Origin: Brevundimonas sp.
GTDB taxonomy: Bacteria > Pseudomonadota > Alphaproteobacteria > Caulobacterales > Caulobacteraceae
Assembly (NCBI RefSeq): GCF_031082345.1
Contig: NZ_JAVHLH010000009.1
Location: forward strand, 1-25,738
Length of the DNA stretch: 25,738 nt
Reading direction: 5' to 3'
The notes under the pieces were generated by a model. It saw nothing but the letters and a program-made list of their open reading frames with translations, did not search any database and was not told the DNA's origin. Below, piece by piece: positions 6,764 to 14,632 of this stretch. The position numbers and the translations under genes were made by a program. Within the stretch, counting starts at the first letter, position 1. Each line of letters begins with the position of its first letter.

Positions 6764-8847
6764 TCGATCCCGGGTCGGTCGTTTCGCCAGTCGAACAGGG
6801 CCTCCAGCACCTGGACCGCTTCCCCCCGGGGAGAGGTCAGGTCCGGATCGCGGCCCAGCACCAGACGGGCGTCGTCGGCGGCCGCCAGCAACAGCTCGCG
6901 GTGGCGGATCGGATCGGCGAAGCGATAGGCGGGGAAGCCGCTCTGTTTCAGCCCCAGCGGATCGCCGCCGCCGCGCAGGCGGAAATCCTCCTCGGCGATC
7001 TCGAAACCGTCCTCGGTGCGGCGCAGGGTTTCCAGCCGGACGCGCGCGGTCTCGCCGAGGCCGTCGTCGCCGCCGCCGTACAGCAGCAGGCAGGTGCTGG
7101 CCGCCGTGCCGCGCCCGACCCTCCCGCGCAGCTGGTGCAGCTGGGCCAGGCCGAAGCGGTCGGCGTGCTCGATGACCATGATCGAGGCGTTGGGAACGTC
7201 GACGCCGACCTCGACCACGGTCGTCGCGACCAGCAGGGGCAGGCGGCCGTCGGCGAAGTCGGCCATCACCGCCTCGCGCTCGGCGCCGGGCATCTGGCCG
7301 TGGGCGAGGCCGACATCGACCCCCATGATCCGGCGCAGGTCAGCGGCGCGGGCCTCGGCGGCGGCGAGGTCCGAGGCCTCGCTCTCGGCCACCAGCGGGC
7401 AGATCCAGTAGGCCTGTGCGCCGCTGTCGAGCGCGGCCTTCAGGCGTTTGGCCACCTCGCCGATGCGGGCCAGCGGCACCACAGCGGTCGTCACCGGCGT
7501 GCGGCCGGGCGGCTTCTCCGTCAGGCGCGACACCTCCAGTTCGCCGTACTGGGTCAGTTCGAGGGTGCGCGGGATGGGCGTGGCTGACATGGTCAGCAGG
7601 TGAACGCCGCCGATGCGCGGGTCGCCCTTGGCCTGCAGCCGCTGGCGTTCGTTGACGCCGAAGCGATGCTGTTCGTCGATCACCGCCAGGGCCAGGCGAT
7701 CGAAGCGGACGGCGTCCTGGAACAGGGCGTGGGTGCCGATGGCGACCCAGGCCTCGCCCGAGGCAAGCGCCGCCAACCGGACCCGCCGCTCGGCCGGGGT
7801 GTCGCGACCGGTGAGCAGGACGGTGGGGACGCCGGCGGCCTCCAGCATGGGCGCGAGACGCTGCCAGTGCTGACGGGCGAGGATCTCGGTCGGGGCCATC
7901 AGGGCGGACTGGAAGCCGGAGGCGGCGGCGTCGGCGAGGGCGAGGGCCGCCACGGCCGTCTTGCCGGAGCCGACGTCGCCCTGCAGCAGCCGGCCCATCT
8001 GTTCGCCCGAGGCGAGGTCGCGGCGGATCTCGGCGAGGGCCTGGACCTGGGCCCCGGTCAGATCGAAGGGCAGGGCGTCCAGCACCCGAGCCGACGCCTC
8101 GCCGGGCGTGATGGCCGGGCCCGGGGTGATCTGGCGGGCGCGGCGACGGCGGGCCAGCGCCAGCTGATGGGCCAGCAGTTCGTCATAGGCCAGCCGCTGC
8201 CGGGCCGGGGCGTCGGGCTCCAGCTCGGGTTCGCAGGTCGGCGCGTGCAGGGCTTCAAGGGCCGCGCGCCAGCCCGGCCAGCGCCGTTTGGCCAGCCAGG
8301 CCGGGTCCTGCCATTCCGGCAGCTCGGGAGCGTGTTCGAGGGCTCCCTGGATCAGCTTGCGGATGACGCGGGAGCTCAGACCCTGGGTGGCCGGATAGAC
8401 CGGCTCGACGGCGGCGATGTCGCCGGCCTGGGCCGGGGTGAAGACGTCCGGATGGACGATCTGGACCTCGTTGTTGAAGCGCTCGACCTTGCCGGAAACC
8501 AGCCGGCGCTCGCCCTTCGGGAGCAGGCGGTCGATGTGCTGGGCCGAGCCGCCGAACCAGATCAGGTGCACGAAGCCGGTCTCGTCGACAGCACGGACCT
8601 TGATCGGCACGCCGGGCTTGCCGGGCACAAGCAGGCGGTCGATGACGACCTCGAACACGCCGACCTGACCTTCGACCGCGGTCGTGGCCGTCATCGGCCG
8701 GCGGATGATCAGGCCGGAGGGCGACAGGAACAGCAGGTCGCGCACCAGCGGCCCGGCCAGCTTCTGTACGAGCGGCAGGATTCTGGGCCCCACGCCCTTC
8801 AGGGTGGACACCTCGGCGAACAGGGGAAAAAGACTCGGCGGCCGCAT
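6760..8847 (-). CDS. recG: ATP-dependent DNA helicase RecG
   Basis: Superfamily 2 branch-migration helicase that processes stalled forks and recombination intermediates. 695 residues from the chosen ATG. Seen: the N-terminal wedge with an OB-like region, Walker A QGDVGSGKTAVAAL (289-302), MAPTEILARQH (motif Ia), DEQHRFGVNERQRL from 391 (motif II, DEQH), MSATPIPRTL (motif III), and helicase C-terminal LVATTVVEVGVDVPNASIMVIEHADRFGLAQLHQLRGRVGRG. I chose ATG 8847 (MRPPSLFPLFAEVSTLKGVGP) because conserved RecG sequence begins there. ATG 8859 is an equally accessible alternative four residues upstream, and the open frame reaches 9039 without similarity. Divergent from sdhE; it converges on the DUF3089 gene with overlapping stop codons. 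Confidence 0.95.
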   Translation of the reverse strand: MRPPSLFPLFAEVSTLKGVGPRILPLVQKLAGPLVRDLLFLSPSGLIIRRPMTATTAVEGQVGVFEVVIDRLLVPGKPGVPIKVRAVDETGFVHLIWFGGSAQHIDRLLPKGERRLVSGKVERFNNEVQIVHPDVFTPAQAGDIAAVEPVYPATQGLSSRVIRKLIQGALEHAPELPEWQDPAWLAKRRWPGWRAALEALHAPTCEPELEPDAPARQRLAYDELLAHQLALARRRRARQITPGPAITPGEASARVLDALPFDLTGAQVQALAEIRRDLASGEQMGRLLQGDVGSGKTAVAALALADAAASGFQSALMAPTEILARQHWQRLAPMLEAAGVPTVLLTGRDTPAERRVRLAALASGEAWVAIGTHALFQDAVRFDRLALAVIDEQHRFGVNERQRLQAKGDPRIGGVHLLTMSATPIPRTLELTQYGELEVSRLTEKPPGRTPVTTAVVPLARIGEVAKRLKAALDSGAQAYWICPLVAESEASDLAAAEARAADLRRIMGVDVGLAHGQMPGAEREAVMADFADGRLPLLVATTVVEVGVDVPNASIMVIEHADRFGLAQLHQLRGRVGRGTAASTCLLLYGGGDDGLGETARVRLETLRRTEDGFEIAEEDFRLRGGGDPLGLKQSGFPAYRFADPIRHRELLLAAADDARLVLGRDPDLTSPRGEAVQVLEALFDWRNDRPGID

Positions 8848-8971
8848 TGGCGACAGCATAGCTGGCGAAAGCGCGTCTGGAACGCTATCTGACCGCACTT
8901 CATTGAAGCGCCCTGCGCTCGCCGCGTGGCGGCTTGCCGCTTGAGGGCGCTTCTCACGATTTTCAACGGGC

Positions 8972-8976
8972 AAGGA
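8972..8976 (+). promoter_or_regulatory. Shine-Dalgarno deciding the sdhE GTG start
   Basis: AAGGA lies 5 nt before GTG 8982. It favours that start over the upstream in-frame TTG at 8934, which has no comparable site. Confidence 0.55.
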
Positions 8977-8981
8977 CGCTT

Positions 8982-9287
8982 GTGGCCGATACCGACGCAC
9001 GCCTGAAAGAGAGATTGGGCCGCATCGCCTTCCGGGCATGGCGGCGGGGCTTCCGCGAGGCCGACCTGGTTCTGGGTCCGTTCGTGGACCAGATCGGGCC
9101 GACGCTGGACGGGGCGGACCTCGACGCGCTGGAGGCCCTGCTGGCGCAGGACGACGACCATCAACTGTACGCCTGGATCATCGGGACCGAGCCGACGCCG
9201 GCCGCGCACGACACGCCGGTGATGGCGAAGATCCGGGCCTTCATGCGCGATCACGTCGCCGCAGCGGTGGCGGAGGGGGCCGGCTGA
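8982..9287 (+). CDS. sdhE: Succinate dehydrogenase assembly factor 2 family protein (SdhE)
   Basis: Small protein of the SdhE/YgfY/Sdh5 family, which promotes covalent attachment of FAD to the SdhA flavoprotein of succinate dehydrogenase. 101 residues from GTG 8982, within the family range. Seen: the RIAFRAWRRGFREADLVLGPF block, where the family usually shows an R-RRG-E-D-LL pattern; the D(L)xxLExLLxxDD repeat region; and the LYAWIIGTEP segment near the C-terminus. An in-frame TTG at 8934 would add 16 residues but has no ribosome site. The stop overlaps the mfd start (TGATG, 9285-9289), so expression is probably coupled to mfd. The recG-sdhE-mfd neighbourhood is, from memory, common in alphaproteobacteria. 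Confidence 0.88.
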   Translation: MADTDARLKERLGRIAFRAWRRGFREADLVLGPFVDQIGPTLDGADLDALEALLAQDDDHQLYAWIIGTEPTPAAHDTPVMAKIRAFMRDHVAAAVAEGAG

Positions 9288-12200
9288 TGGACGCCGTGGT
9301 CTCGAAACGCGACGATCAGGCGCTGGGCGGGGCGCCGGAGGGGCTGGACGCCCTGACCGTGGCCGAACGGTTGAGGTCGGACGGCGGCGTCGGCGTCTTC
9401 GTGGCCCGCGACTACGCGCGCATGGGCGAGTTCGTTCAGGCGTTCCGCTTTTTCGCCAATGATATTGAACTGGTGGAGTTTCCGGCCTGGGACTGCCTGC
9501 CCTATGACCGGCTGAGCCCGACCTCGTCGGTGTCGGCCGAGCGGATGGCGGCCCTGACCCGGCTGGCCGGGCGCGAGCCGGGCGACCGCCGTCCGCTACT
9601 GGTGGTGACGACCGTCGGAGCGGCGACGCAGCGGACGCCGCCGCGCGAGGTGACCTGCGGCGCCGGGTTCGAGACCACGGTCGGGCTGGATCTGGATACG
9701 GCGGCGCTGGAGCGGTATTTCTCGGCCAACGGCTATATGCGCGCCTCGACCGTCTCGGAGAAAGGCGAGTTCGCCGTGCGCGGCGGGGTCATCGACGTCT
9801 ATCCCCCCGGCTTCGAGGAGCCGGTGCGGCTGGACATGTTCGGCTCCGAGCTGGAATCGATCCGCACCTTCGACCCGGCCACCCAGCGCTCGACCGGCCA
9901 GTTGCGCGACGTGTCGCTGGCACCGGTGTCGGAAGCGCTGCTGGACGCCGACAGCATCTCGCGTTTCCGCACCGGCTATCTGGCGCTGTTCGGGGCGGCG
10001 GGCGACGACCCGCTGTACGCCGCCGTCAGCGAGGGCGCGCGCCGTCAGGGCATGGAGCACTGGCTGCCGCTGCTCTACGAGCGGCTGGAGACCCTGTTCG
10101 ACTACCTGCCCGACGATGCGCGGCTGTTCCTGGACAACCAGGTCGAGGCGGCGCGGGCCGAGCGCTGGACGCTGACGAAGGACGCCTGGGACGCCCGGCG
10201 CGATGCGGCGATGGGCAAGGGCGGCGCGGCCTATCGCGCCCTGCCGCCCGAGCGGCTGTATCTGCCGGAGGCCGACTGGAACAGCGCCCTGGCGGGACGG
10301 TGGGTCAGGCGGCTGTCGCCGTTCCACGGTCCGGCCGACGACGCGGGCGGGCGGCTGGGGCGCAGCTTCGCGGCCGAGCGGGCCCAGGACAGCGTCAACC
10401 TGTTCGAGGCGGTGGCGCGGCACGCCCAGGCGATCAAGGCGGCGGGCAAGCGGGTGCTGTTCGCCTCCTGGACCGAAGGCTCGTCCGAGCGGCTGGCCTC
10501 GATGCTGGCCGACCACGGACTGGAGCATGTGGTGGCGGTGCGCGACTGGGCCGACGTCCAGACGGCGCCGAAGGATCTGTACCTGCGCGGCGTCCTGCCG
10601 GTGGAGCACGGGTTCGAGACCGACGACATCGCCGTCATCTCCGAGACCGACATCCTCGGCGACCGGCTGGCGCGGCCGAAGAAGAAGCGGCGGGCCTCGA
10701 ACTTCCTCGCCGAGGCCTCGGCGCTGACGACCGGCGACCTGGTGGTCCACCTCGACCACGGCATCGGCCGCTACGAGGGGCTGAAGACGCTCGACATCCA
10801 GCAGGCCCCGCATGACTGCCTCGAGCTGCTCTACGCCGGCGAGAGCAAGCTGTACCTGCCGGTTGAAAACATCGACCTGCTGACCCGCTACGGCAGCGAG
10901 TCCGACGGGGTGCAGCTGGACCGCCTTGGCGGGGCGGGCTGGCAGGCGCGCAAGGCCAAGGCCAAGGCCCGGCTGCGCGACATGGCCGAGGGGCTGATCG
11001 CCCTGGCGGCCAAGCGCAGCCTGCGGACGTCCGACCCGATCACGCCGCCGCATGGTCTGTTCGATGAATTCTGCGCCCGCTTCCCCTATGAGGAGACCGA
11101 CGACCAGCTGGCCGCCATTGGCGACGTGCTGGAGGACCTCGGCAAGGGCACGCCGATGGACCGGCTGATCTGCGGCGACGTCGGCTTCGGCAAGACCGAG
11201 GTGGCGCTGCGGGCGGCCTTCGTGGTGGCCATGACGGGCCAGCAGGTGGCCATCGTCTGTCCGACCACCCTGCTGGCGCGGCAGCATTTCAAGACCTTCA
11301 GCGAGCGGTTCGCCGGCTGGCCGGTCAAGGTCCGCCACCTGTCGCGGATGGTGACGGCCCGGGACGCGGCCGAGACGCGGGCGGGGCTGAAGGATGGATC
11401 GTTCGAGATCGTCGTCGGCACCCACGCGGTGCTGAGCGATCAGGTCGGGTTCAAGGACCTCGGCCTTGTTATCGTTGACGAAGAGCAGCATTTCGGCGTC
11501 AAGCACAAGGAGAAGCTGAAGTCCCTGCGCGCCGACGTCCACCTGCTGACCCTGACCGCGACGCCCATCCCGCGAACGCTGCAGATGGCGCTGTCGGGCA
11601 TCCGCGAGATGTCGATCATCGCCACCCCGCCCGTCGATCGTCTGGCGGTGCGGACCTATGTGACGCCGTGGGACCCGGTGCTGGTCCGCGAAGCCCTGCT
11701 GCGCGAGAAATACCGCGGCGGGCAGGCCTACTATGTGGTGCCGCGCCTCAGCGACCTGCCGGACATCGAGAAATTCCTCCGCGAGCAGGTGCCCGAGATC
11801 AAATTCGTGGTCGGCCACGGCCAGATGTCCCCGACCCAGCTGGAAGACGTGATGAGCGCCTTCTACGACGGCAGCTACGACCTGCTGCTGTCGACCACCA
11901 TCGTCGAGTCCGGACTGGACGTGCCGACGGCCAACACCCTGATCGTGCACAAGGCCGACATGTTCGGCCTCGCCCAGCTGCACCAGATCCGCGGCCGGAT
12001 CGGGCGGGCCAAGGCGCGCGCCTTCGCCTATCTGACGACGCCGCCGGAGAAGCCGATGAGCCTGTCGGCCGAGCGGCGGCTGCAGGTGCTGCAGTCGCTG
12101 GACAACCTCGGGGCCGGCTTCCAGCTGGCCAGCCACGACCTCGACCAGCGCGGCGGCGGCAATCTGCTGGGCGACGAGCAGTCGGGCCACATCCGCGAGG

Positions 12201-12742
12201 TCGGGGTCGAGCTGTACCAGCAGATGCTGGAGGACGCGGTGGCCGAGCTGCGCCAGGCGGGCGAGGGCGGGGGGGTCGTCGACCGCGGCTGGTCGCCGGC
12301 CATCAACGTCGGCGCGGCGGTGCTGATCCCCGAGGACTATGTGCCCGACCTGAACGTGCGGCTGAGCCTGTATCGCCGCCTGTCGGACGCCGAGAACACC
12401 GAGACCCGCGAGGCCCTGGCGGCCGAGCTGATCGACCGGTTCGGCCCGCTGCCCGACGAGGCGAAACAGCTGCTGCGCATCGTCGGGGTCAAGGCCAACT
12501 GCAAGACGGCCTGTATCGAGCGGATCGACATCGGGCCCAAGGGCGCGGTCCTGACCCTGCGCAACAACGAGTTCCCCAATCCGATGGGGCTGGTCGGACT
12601 GATCCAGAAGAACCACGCCTTCTGGAAGATCCGGCCGGACCAGAAGATCGTGGTCAAGGGCGACTGGGACACGCCGGAGGAGCGGCTGAAGGTCGCCGAG
12701 CGCATCACCGCCGACCTCGCCCGGGTGGCGGGGGCCGGCTGA
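9287..12742 (+). CDS. mfd: Transcription-repair coupling factor Mfd
   Basis: Translocase that removes RNA polymerase stalled at DNA lesions and recruits UvrA. 1151 residues, the normal length. Domains in order: UvrB-like N-terminal modules (FPAWDCLPYDRLSPTSSVSAER, then FAVRGGVIDVYPPG); an RNA-polymerase-interacting CarD-like module around 477-545 (TGDLVVHLDHGIGRYEG); SF2 motor with Walker A GDVGFGKT (630-637) and motif II DEEQHFGVKHKEKLK from 731; LTATPIPRTLQMAL; translocation region LLSTTIVESGLDVPTANTLIV and QIRGRIGRAKARAFAYL; and a C-terminal regulatory domain (LNVRLSLYRRLSDAENTE). ATG 9287 overlaps the sdhE stop. The frame is open further upstream to 9038, but only as a shadow of sdhE. Confidence 0.97.
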   Translation: MDAVVSKRDDQALGGAPEGLDALTVAERLRSDGGVGVFVARDYARMGEFVQAFRFFANDIELVEFPAWDCLPYDRLSPTSSVSAERMAALTRLAGREPGDRRPLLVVTTVGAATQRTPPREVTCGAGFETTVGLDLDTAALERYFSANGYMRASTVSEKGEFAVRGGVIDVYPPGFEEPVRLDMFGSELESIRTFDPATQRSTGQLRDVSLAPVSEALLDADSISRFRTGYLALFGAAGDDPLYAAVSEGARRQGMEHWLPLLYERLETLFDYLPDDARLFLDNQVEAARAERWTLTKDAWDARRDAAMGKGGAAYRALPPERLYLPEADWNSALAGRWVRRLSPFHGPADDAGGRLGRSFAAERAQDSVNLFEAVARHAQAIKAAGKRVLFASWTEGSSERLASMLADHGLEHVVAVRDWADVQTAPKDLYLRGVLPVEHGFETDDIAVISETDILGDRLARPKKKRRASNFLAEASALTTGDLVVHLDHGIGRYEGLKTLDIQQAPHDCLELLYAGESKLYLPVENIDLLTRYGSESDGVQLDRLGGAGWQARKAKAKARLRDMAEGLIALAAKRSLRTSDPITPPHGLFDEFCARFPYEETDDQLAAIGDVLEDLGKGTPMDRLICGDVGFGKTEVALRAAFVVAMTGQQVAIVCPTTLLARQHFKTFSERFAGWPVKVRHLSRMVTARDAAETRAGLKDGSFEIVVGTHAVLSDQVGFKDLGLVIVDEEQHFGVKHKEKLKSLRADVHLLTLTATPIPRTLQMALSGIREMSIIATPPVDRLAVRTYVTPWDPVLVREALLREKYRGGQAYYVVPRLSDLPDIEKFLREQVPEIKFVVGHGQMSPTQLEDVMSAFYDGSYDLLLSTTIVESGLDVPTANTLIVHKADMFGLAQLHQIRGRIGRAKARAFAYLTTPPEKPMSLSAERRLQVLQSLDNLGAGFQLASHDLDQRGGGNLLGDEQSGHIREVGVELYQQMLEDAVAELRQAGEGGGVVDRGWSPAINVGAAVLIPEDYVPDLNVRLSLYRRLSDAENTETREALAAELIDRFGPLPDEAKQLLRIVGVKANCKTACIERIDIGPKGAVLTLRNNEFPNPMGLVGLIQKNHAFWKIRPDQKIVVKGDWDTPEERLKVAERITADLARVAGAG

Positions 12743-12743
12743 G

Positions 12744-13229
12744 ATGGAGATACGGGCGGCGAGCGATGCGGACTGGCCGACAATCTGGCCGATCGTGGAG
12801 GCGGTCGTGCGGGCGGGTGAGACCTTCACCTATCCGCGGGACGCCGACGAGGCGCTCGGGCGGACGCTGTGGATGATGGCGCCGCCCGGCGTGACGCTGG
12901 TGGCTGTCGAGGCCGGGCGGGTGCTGGGCACGGCCAAGACCGGGCCGAACCAGATGGGGCCGGGATCCCATGTGGCGACGGCCAGCTTCATGGTGGCGGC
13001 GGACGCCCGGGGACGCGGCGTCGGCCGGGCGCTGTGCGAGGCGGTGATCGCCCGGGCGAAGGCGGACGGCTACCGCGCCATGCAATTCAACGCCGTGGTC
13101 GAGACGAACCGCTCCGCCGTGCGCCTCTGGAAGGCCCTGGGCTTCGGGGTCGTCGGCACGGTCCCGGAAGCCTTCGCCCACCCGACCGAGGGCCTGGTCG
13201 GGCTGCACGTCATGCACCGAGGGCTCTGA
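12744..13229 (+). CDS. GNAT-family N-acetyltransferase
   Basis: 161 residues covering one complete GNAT domain. Seen: N-terminal IRAASDADWPTIWPIVEAVV, typical of the RimI/Pat-like subfamily; motif A ARGRGVGRALCEAVI (88-102), which binds the acetyl-CoA pyrophosphate; and motif B FNAVVETNRSAVRLWKALGF (115-134), where N122 precedes the helix. The substrate cannot be told from sequence; small-molecule amine or protein N-terminus are both possible. It begins 1 nt after the mfd stop and is likely the last gene of the sdhE-mfd operon. It ends 7 nt before the convergent SRPBCC gene. Confidence 0.88.
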   Translation: MEIRAASDADWPTIWPIVEAVVRAGETFTYPRDADEALGRTLWMMAPPGVTLVAVEAGRVLGTAKTGPNQMGPGSHVATASFMVAADARGRGVGRALCEAVIARAKADGYRAMQFNAVVETNRSAVRLWKALGFGVVGTVPEAFAHPTEGLVGLHVMHRGL

Positions 13230-13236
13230 CTCCCGC

Positions 13237-13977
13237 CTAGCAGCCCGGAGCGACGGTCTCGAAGCGTTCGTCCCACCAGGTCTGCCAGCGGGCCTGGAGG
13301 TCGGCGAGGGCCGTGTCCGACAGGCCGTAGGTGGTCAGGGTCAGCATGGTCGAGCCGCGCGGCTTGTCGTCGTTCGGGGGCTGGTCCACGACGACCAGCA
13401 GGCCGTCTCCCCAGGCATCCACGGTGACGCCCAGCTGGTGGCGGGCCGTGAACCAGACCTCGCCCGCGGAGACATCGGGACCGATCGGCCCGGCCCAGGG
13501 CTCGCCGGCGGCCGGGGCGGCGTCGAGGCCCAGCAGGGAGCGGCCGAGCCTGTCGGCGCGCGGCGGTCCGGAGAAGAAGAGCGTGCGGCGCGGCTTGAGG
13601 CCATGGCGGGCGAGGGCGAAGGCCAGCTGCCAGGTGAAGGAGATCCAGCCCTCGATCATGCCGTCGAAGACATCCGACCAGTCGGTTCCCGCGGGGGCGG
13701 AGCGGACCACCCGGACGACACTGCCGTCGCCGCGCGCCTCGACCTCGTAGCGGTCCGGGACGCCGACGAAGGTGACGGTGCGGGCGGCCTCGTCGGCCTC
13801 GGCATGGGTGACGAAGATGAAGTCGATCTCGTCCTTCAGGGTGTCGGCATCCCAGCCGAACCACTGTTTGATCTGCTGCGGGTCGCGCAGGGCGGCCCAG
13901 ACGAGGTCGGCGGGCGCGGGGACGGTGACCTCGACGAGGACATGGTCTTCGGTGGGCTGGTCGGCGGCTTCGGTCAT
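13237..13977 (-). CDS. SRPBCC/AHSA1-like domain protein
   Basis: 246 residues. The N-terminal half has the AHSA1/SRPBCC look: VEVTVPAPADLVWAALRDPQQIKQWFGWD (15-43), with the family's phrase of a beta strand, then PA-x-VW-AL, then the IxxWFGW stretch. It also has GWISFTWQLAFALARHG, similar to the closing helix of the fold. A second part (about 150-246) has no motif I recognise. These folds bind hydrophobic ligands or act as co-chaperone-like domains; no ligand can be named. It starts 3 nt after the stop of the winged-helix regulator gene and is surely co-transcribed with it, a common pairing of a regulator with an SRPBCC protein. Confidence 0.82.
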   Translation of the reverse strand: MTEAADQPTEDHVLVEVTVPAPADLVWAALRDPQQIKQWFGWDADTLKDEIDFIFVTHAEADEAARTVTFVGVPDRYEVEARGDGSVVRVVRSAPAGTDWSDVFDGMIEGWISFTWQLAFALARHGLKPRRTLFFSGPPRADRLGRSLLGLDAAPAAGEPWAGPIGPDVSAGEVWFTARHQLGVTVDAWGDGLLVVVDQPPNDDKPRGSTMLTLTTYGLSDTALADLQARWQTWWDERFETVAPGC

Positions 13978-13980
13978 CGT

Positions 13981-14577
13981 TCAGTTCCTGGCGGGCGCGG
14001 GTTTGGGAACCGCCGGATGGGCGGCGGCGGTGAGGCGGTAGCGGCGGCCCGAGGGCGCGGCGTATTTGCGGGCGAGGGCGGCGACGGCGGCGCTGACCTC
14101 TTCGGTGAAGGCGTCGAAATCGGCGGGCGTGGCGAAGACGACGTCGGCCTCGACCGTCAGGGTCAGCAGGCGCGCGCCCTCGGCGGCCGCGTCCTGACGC
14201 ATCCGCGCGACGTCCCGGACGATGGTCGAGGCGGTCGAGATCAGGTGGTCGGCGGCGTGGCGATCCTGGGCGTCGACGGCGTCGGGATCGGGCGGGGCCT
14301 GCATCAGGGCGGGGTCGAAGACGTAGTTTCGCGCGGCGACGAACAGCCGCTCGGTGAAGCCCCGCTTGCGTCGCTCGCCCGCGGGCTGGACCAGGCCGGC
14401 CCCTTCCAGGGCGCGCAGATGGTAGCCGATCTTCTGACGCGGCATGTCGAGCTGTTCGGCCAGACCGGCCGCCGAGGCCGGCTCGGACAGCGCGGTCAGG
14501 ATGCGCCGGCGGATCGGGGCCAGCGCCAGCAGGGCGGTGTCCAGATCATCGAGCAGGGCGGAGGGACGGGCCGTCAT
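13981..14577 (-). CDS. Winged-helix (ArsR-like) transcriptional regulator
   Basis: 198 residues. The N-terminal region 18-85 is a winged helix: LAPIRRRILTALSEPASAAGLAEQLD, then the recognition helix PRQKIGYHLRALEGAGLV (46-63), then a wing GERRKRGFTERLFVAA. This matches ArsR/MarR-like regulators of the kind in which HTH_20/ArsR domains pair with SRPBCC proteins. There is no cysteine metal site in the DNA-binding region, so metal sensing is unlikely. The C-terminal half (90-198) is helical-looking and of unknown role. It is the first gene of a two-gene operon with the SRPBCC gene. A palindrome lies 18 bases upstream of its ATG over a TTGACA element, so it is probably self-repressed (inference). 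Confidence 0.85.
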   Translation of the reverse strand: MTARPSALLDDLDTALLALAPIRRRILTALSEPASAAGLAEQLDMPRQKIGYHLRALEGAGLVQPAGERRKRGFTERLFVAARNYVFDPALMQAPPDPDAVDAQDRHAADHLISTASTIVRDVARMRQDAAAEGARLLTLTVEADVVFATPADFDAFTEEVSAAVAALARKYAAPSGRRYRLTAAAHPAVPKPAPARN

Positions 14578-14591
14578 AGCTCGGACCGTGC

Positions 14592-14613
14592 ATTAGACAA
14601 CTCTAGTTGTCAA
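14592..14613 (-). promoter_or_regulatory. Promoter with palindromic operator for the regulator/SRPBCC operon
   Basis: On the minus strand, TTGACA (14608-14613) is followed after 10 nt by TCTAAT (14592-14597). This spacing is short for E. coli but close to the 10-14 nt spacing I recall for Caulobacter housekeeping promoters. The perfect inverted repeat GACAACT-CT-AGTTGTC (14596-14611) spans both elements. Transcription would start only a few bases before the ATG at 14577, which has no clear ribosome site, so a very short leader is expected. The palindrome is directly visible; the promoter and operator roles are inferred. Confidence 0.6.
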
Positions 14614-14632
14614 ATGGAGCCACCGGCCCGTC

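Noticed and set aside
8848..8981. A search of the recG/sdhE divergent gap for promoters, including a GCTATC-like element near 8884.
   Set aside because: No -35 partner at a plausible distance on either strand; nothing firm enough to list.
8848..9039. Upstream extension of recG to ATG 9039.
   Set aside because: It would overlap sdhE antisense and contains no RecG sequence; conserved RecG begins at about 8847.
9596..12829. A 1077-codon open frame on the minus strand opposite mfd.
   Set aside because: It mirrors mfd codon bias, is rich in His, Arg, Gln and Gly without any domain motif, and mfd is clearly the real gene.
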